Below the pieces are notes generated by a model that worked only from the letters and a program-made list of their open reading frames with translations, ran no database searches and was not told where the DNA came from. A DNA stretch of 47,643 nucleotides from NCBI RefSeq assembly GCF_028291745.1, contig NZ_JAQGNQ010000044.1, forward strand, positions 1 through 47,643, given 5' to 3'. Positions 44,115-47,643 of this stretch are shown here, in pieces; positions within the stretch are counted from its first letter, which is position 1; every line of letters starts with the position of its first letter. This DNA is from Ramlibacter sp. (GTDB lineage Bacteria; Pseudomonadota; Gammaproteobacteria; Burkholderiales; Burkholderiaceae_C). The position numbers and the translations under genes were made by a program.

Positions 44115-44241
44115 CCCAACAACCGGACGCAGAAGGCGCAGAAGTCGCGCAGAAGACGCAGAAGGAATCCGGGAAAAAATCTTGAACTGCGTTTTTTGCG
44201 CCTTCTGCGAAATTTCTGCGCCTTCTGCGTCCGGTTGCTGG
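44115..44241. repeat. GCAGAAG inverted/tandem repeat element, copy C
   Basis: It starts CCCAACAACCGGAC, 3 bases after the RND stop codon, and ends GTCCGGTTGCTGG. Four GCAGAAG units on the left face CTTCTGCG/TTTCTGCG units on the right around an A-rich centre. The outermost CCGGAC/GTCCGG bases are inverted, like terminal inverted repeats. It may terminate the efflux operon. Confidence 0.9.
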
Positions 44242-44262
44242 CATTTGGACTCCGGTTAAAAT
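44235..44262 (+). promoter_or_regulatory. probable promoter of tRNA-Leu
   Basis: TTGCTG (44235-44240), 16 bases, then TAAAAT (44257-44262): a three-of-six -35 and five-of-six -10 match. The -35 box is made by the terminal bases of repeat element C. Transcription would begin about 60 bases before the tRNA. Confidence 0.45.
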
Positions 44263-44330
44263 CGCCTGTTGACCGGATTCGAGCGGGTCGCCGGAGATGC
44301 CCTGGCGGCCCGCTTTCCCTTTCAGTGACC

Positions 44331-44417
44331 GCGCGGGTGGCGAAATTGGTAGACGCACCAGGTTTAGGTCCTGACGCCAGCAATGGTGTGGGGGTTCGAG
44401 TCCCCCCCCGCGCACCA
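44331..44417 (+). tRNA. tRNA-Leu (anticodon UAG)
   Basis: An 87-base class II tRNA with encoded CCA end. The acceptor stem is GCGCGGG/CCCGCGC and the T-arm is GGGGG-TTCGAGT-CCCCC. The anticodon loop is TTTAGGT with TAG at 44365-44367 (reads CUN codons), and a long variable arm (about 44373-44389) marks it as leucine. The 27-43 pair at the top of the anticodon stem is a C-A mismatch. It lies 26 bases before tig. Confidence 0.95.
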
Positions 44418-44443
44418 CTTCCTTTTTCCAACCGAGACAGACC

Positions 44444-45763
44444 ATGGCCGTGACCGTAGAAACCCTGGACAAGCTGGAACGCAAGATGACGCTGACGCTG
44501 CCCGTCAACGCCATCCAGTCCGAAGTCGATTCCCGCCTGAAGAAGCTGGCGCGCACCGTCAAGATGGACGGCTTCCGCCCGGGCAAGGTGCCGCTGTCGG
44601 TGGTCGCGCAGCGCTACGGCTACTCGGTGCATTACGAGGTGATGAACGACAAGGTGGGCGAGGCCTTCGCGGCGGCCGCCAACGAGGCCCAGCTCAAGGT
44701 CGCCGGCCAGCCCAAGATCACCGAGAAGGAAGGCGCGCCCGAGGGCGAGCTGGCCTTCGACGCGGTGTTCGAGGTCTACCCGGAAGTGAAGATCGGCGAA
44801 CTGTCCGAAGTCGAAGTCGAGAAGGTCAGCTCCGACGTCACCGACGCGGCCATCGACCGCACGCTCGACATCCTGCGCAAGCAGCGCCGCAGCTTCGCGC
44901 AGCGCGCGCTGGACGCAGCCGTCGAAGCGGGCGACCGCGTGACCGTGGACTTCGAAGGCAAGATCGACGGCGAGCCCTTCGAGGGCGGCAAGGCCGAGGA
45001 CTTCCAGTTCCTGGTCGGCGAAGGCCAGATGCTCAAGGAGTTCGACGAGTCCGTGCGCGGCATGAAGTCGGGCGAGAGCAAGACCTTCCAGCTTGGCTTC
45101 CCCGAGGACTATCACGGCAAGGACGTGGCGGGCAAGACGGCCGACTTCATGGTCACCGTCAAGAAGATCGAATCGTCCAACCTGCCGGAAGTGAACGACG
45201 CCTTCGCCAAGTCGCTGGGCATCGAGGAAGGCGGCGTCGAGGCGCTGCGCGGCGACATCCGCAAGAACCTGGAGCGCGAAGTCAAGTTCCGCTTGCTGGC
45301 CCGCAACAAGCAGGCGGCGATGGACGCGCTGGTCTCCAGGGCCGAACTGGACCTGCCCAAGTCGATCATCCAGAACGAGATCGACCGCCTGATCGAGGCG
45401 CAGCGCGCCGAGCTCAAGCAGCGCGGCCTGAAGGATGTCGAGAAGCTGCCGATCCCCGAGGACATCGTGCGCCCGCAGGCCGAGCGCCGCGTGCGCCTGG
45501 GCCTGGTGGTGGCCGAGCTGGTGCGCGCCAACAGCCTGGACGCCAAGCCCGAGCAGATCAAGCAGCACATCGAAGAGCTGGCCGCCAGCTACGAGCGCCC
45601 GGCCGACGTCGTGCGTTGGTACTACAGCGACAACCGCCGCATGGCGGAAGTCGAGGCGATCGTGATCGAGAACAACGTGACGGATTTCGTGTTTTCCAAG
45701 GCGAAGACGGCCGACAAGAACGTGGGATTCGACGAGCTGATGGGGCAGCAGGCGCAGGCCTGA
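44444..45763 (+). CDS. tig: trigger factor (ribosome-associated chaperone and prolyl isomerase)
   Basis: A 439-residue protein with full three-domain layout: the ribosome-binding tail with the GFRPGKVP signature (43-50), the FKBP-like PPIase domain (about 165-245, GDRVTVDFEGKIDGEPFEGGKAEDFQFLVGEGQMLKEFDESVRGM) and the long C-terminal helical chaperone arms. It binds nascent chains at the ribosome exit. It follows tRNA-Leu and precedes clpP and clpX, the conserved order in betaproteobacteria. A REP-like element after the stop separates it from clpP. Confidence 0.97.
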   Translation: MAVTVETLDKLERKMTLTLPVNAIQSEVDSRLKKLARTVKMDGFRPGKVPLSVVAQRYGYSVHYEVMNDKVGEAFAAAANEAQLKVAGQPKITEKEGAPEGELAFDAVFEVYPEVKIGELSEVEVEKVSSDVTDAAIDRTLDILRKQRRSFAQRALDAAVEAGDRVTVDFEGKIDGEPFEGGKAEDFQFLVGEGQMLKEFDESVRGMKSGESKTFQLGFPEDYHGKDVAGKTADFMVTVKKIESSNLPEVNDAFAKSLGIEEGGVEALRGDIRKNLEREVKFRLLARNKQAAMDALVSRAELDLPKSIIQNEIDRLIEAQRAELKQRGLKDVEKLPIPEDIVRPQAERRVRLGLVVAELVRANSLDAKPEQIKQHIEELAASYERPADVVRWYYSDNRRMAEVEAIVIENNVTDFVFSKAKTADKNVGFDELMGQQAQA

Positions 45764-45782
45764 TGTTGGGGATGTCAGGGTC

Positions 45783-45811
45783 TGAGGGATGTGAGGGATG
45801 TGAGGGATGTC
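45783..45811 (+). repeat. TGAGGGATG nonamer tandem repeat
   Basis: Three consecutive TGAGGGATG units lead into the left arm of the REP-like element; a related GATGTCAGGG precedes them. They look like stepwise duplications of the element's edge. Confidence 0.75.
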
Positions 45812-45895
45812 ATTGCGGGCTTGACCCGCAATCCATGCGGCCTGCTGACACATGGCGGCCGTCGTGGATCCCGGGTCAAGCCCGGGATGACATCC
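45805..45895. repeat. REP-like palindromic element, copy 2
   Basis: The left arm GGATGTCATTGCGGGC-TTGA-CCCGCAATCCATG and the right arm GTGGATCCCGGGTCAAGCCCGGGATGACATCC each form a hairpin and are inverted to each other. Apart from the centre and a few substitutions it matches 23931-24016. It lies between tig and clpP, where it can end the tig transcript. Confidence 0.88.
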
Positions 45896-45967
45896 GCACT
45901 CCCTCGGGATGCATCCGCACTCCTCGGGATGACATCCGCACCCCCCCGGGATGACATCCGCGCTCCT
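45883..45967 (+). repeat. 22-base tandem array derived from the REP-like right arm
   Basis: Four units of CGGGATGACATCCGCACTCC type (22, 20, 22 and 21 bases), followed by decayed copies to about 45995. The first unit is the end of the REP-like element itself, so the array grew from it. With the nonamer array on the other side it fills the tig-clpP gap (45764-46097). Confidence 0.8.
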
Positions 45968-46024
45968 CGCCATCCACACCCCTTCGGGACGACGCCTCCG
46001 TGCCTCAACCGGACCCTGGGGACC

Positions 46025-46051
46025 TTGTGAAAGGGTCTCCAGGCCCCAAGT
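46025..46051 (+). promoter_or_regulatory. possible sigma-32 heat-shock promoter of clpP
   Basis: TTGTGA (46025-46030), 13 bases, then CCCCAAGT (46044-46051) resembles the sigma-32 pattern TTGAAA-N13-CCCCATNT. clpP is a heat-shock gene in many proteobacteria. A TAAAGT -10-like box at 46062 without a good -35 is an alternative. Confidence 0.4.
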
Positions 46052-46097
46052 CCATTCAGGCTAAAGTACAGCCACCCAACGGAGCACATTCCCCCCC

Positions 46098-46706
46098 ATG
46101 AGCGCACTTGATACCCAAGGTCTCGGCTTGATCCCCATGGTGATCGAGCAGTCGGGCCGCGGTGAACGGTCCTACGACATCTACTCGCGCCTGCTGCGCG
46201 AGCGAGTGGTGTTCCTGGTCGGGCCGGTGAACGACCAGACGGCCAACCTGGTGGTCGCCCAGCTGCTGTTCCTCGAGTCCGAGAACCCCGACAAGGACAT
46301 CTCCCTGTACATCAACTCGCCGGGCGGCAGCGTCAGCGCCGGCATGGCGATCTACGACACGATGAACTTCATCAAGCCGTCGGTTTCCACGCTGTGCATC
46401 GGCATGGCGGCCTCGATGGGCGCCTTCCTGCTGGCGGCGGGCGAGAAGGGCAAGCGCTTCGCGCTGCCCAACTCCAAGATCATGATCCACCAGCCCCTGG
46501 GCGGCATGCAGGGCCAGGCGACGGACATCGAGATCCACGCCCGCGACATCCTCAGGACCAAGGGCACGCTGAACAAGATCCTGGCGGAGCGCACCGGCCA
46601 GCCCCTGGAAAAGATCGAGCGCGACACGGATCGCGACTATTTCCTCGAGGCCGAAGAGGCGAAAACCTACGGGCTCGTCGACCAAGTCATTGCAAAACGA
46701 CCCTGA
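46098..46706 (+). CDS. clpP: ATP-dependent Clp protease proteolytic subunit
   Basis: A 202-residue serine protease with the full catalytic triad: S106 (GMAASMGAF), H131 (IMIHQPLGG) and D180 (ERDTDRDYF), with the spacing of E. coli Clp[20 protein letters not shown] is the oxyanion strand. It assembles as a double heptamer and degrades substrates unfolded by ClpX or ClpA. The start at 46098 follows CCCCCC without a clear ribosome binding site, but the N-terminus [18 protein letters not shown] is standard. clpX follows after a hairpin. Confidence 0.97.
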   Translation: MSALDTQGLGLIPMVIEQSGRGERSYDIYSRLLRERVVFLVGPVNDQTANLVVAQLLFLESENPDKDISLYINSPGGSVSAGMAIYDTMNFIKPSVSTLCIGMAASMGAFLLAAGEKGKRFALPNSKIMIHQPLGGMQGQATDIEIHARDILRTKGTLNKILAERTGQPLEKIERDTDRDYFLEAEEAKTYGLVDQVIAKRP

Positions 46707-46738
46707 CCGCGCCCCCCTGCGGTTGCGGGACAGCAACG

Positions 46739-46772
46739 ACGGCGCTTCCGGGGAACCGGGGCGCCGTTTGTT
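46739..46772 (+). terminator. terminator or attenuator between clpP and clpX
   Basis: ACGGCGC (46739-46745) pairs with GCGCCGT (46761-46767) around a CCGG-containing loop, and TTGTTGT follows. It should reduce readthrough into clpX, allowing different levels of protease and unfoldase. Confidence 0.65.
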
Positions 46773-46812
46773 GTATGGTTATCATTGAATCCAGTTAAGA
46801 AGGCAAGGATCC

Positions 46813-47643
<831 letters not shown>

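Noticed and set aside
44331..44417. tRNA-Leu 27-43 C-A mismatch as a sign of a pseudo-tRNA
   Set aside because: All other stems, the loop and the encoded CCA are intact, the location before tig is conserved, and a mismatch at this pair is tolerated in leucine tRNAs.
43580..45979. 799-codon minus-strand frame over tig and repeat element C
   Set aside because: It crosses the tRNA and is antisense to trigger factor. Its only structured-looking part is repeat-element translation.

Overview
The window is high-GC, gene-dense DNA from a Gram-negative bacterium. The best fit is a betaproteobacterium of the order Burkholderiales, probably Comamonadaceae-like (Ramlibacter/Variovorax side). The basis is the tRNA-Leu(UAG)-tig-clpP-clpX order, a Burkholderiales-type 16-strand porin, an hpnCDE squalene cassette, metNIQ next to azlCD, and a 3-hydroxybutyrate oligomer hydrolase. 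The genus is an inference from gene content, not a measurement. No CRISPR array, rRNA, IS transposase or intact prophage was seen.

Layout. 1-7.1 kb: a YihY-type membrane protein, an orphan ModA-like binding protein, azlCD, metNIQ and a second orphan binding protein. 7.2-10.1 kb (minus strand): an LVIVD beta-propeller protein translationally coupled to a polytopic membrane protein, reading towards that second binding protein. 10.3-15 kb: a D-threonine aldolase/D-serine dehydratase-like PLP enzyme, a small secreted protein with a BaeSR-like two-component pair, and an intradiol-dioxygenase-like lipoprotein. 15.1-21 kb: two unaccompanied secretins (GspD-like and PilQ-like) with a short TolC-like gene between them on the other strand. 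21-24.8 kb: porin, N-acetylmuramidase, two tiny genes, hslR and the stump of a histidine kinase.

24.8-34.8 kb is the most coherent unit. A PAS/sigma-54 activator gene is followed by a dyad of UAS type, a well-matched -24/-12 promoter, a complete Liv-type ABC transporter, a 3-hydroxybutyrate oligomer hydrolase lipoprotein whose start overlaps the end of livM, and an alpha/beta hydrolase. I read this as a possible sigma-54-controlled system for scavenging polyhydroxybutyrate breakdown products. That is a hypothesis.

34.8-39.7 kb: hemH, a HAD phosphatase and hpnE-D-C. 39.7-44.1 kb: a two-gene RND efflux operon behind a sigma-70 promoter with a TetR-type operator. 44.3 kb to the end: tRNA-Leu, tig, clpP and clpX (cut by the window end).

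The window also holds at least four unrelated families of short palindromic intergenic elements: GCAGAAG tandem/inverted arrays (3 copies), GCGGGCTTGACCCGC-type REP-like elements (2 copies plus a degenerate one), a CCCTCC/GGAGGG element (1 copy) and TAGGCTGGG palindromes (2 copies). They sit at functional junctions: they supply stop codons to three genes, part of the livF Shine-Dalgarno sequence and a probable -35 box in front of the tRNA. Coordinates and motif matches were read by eye.
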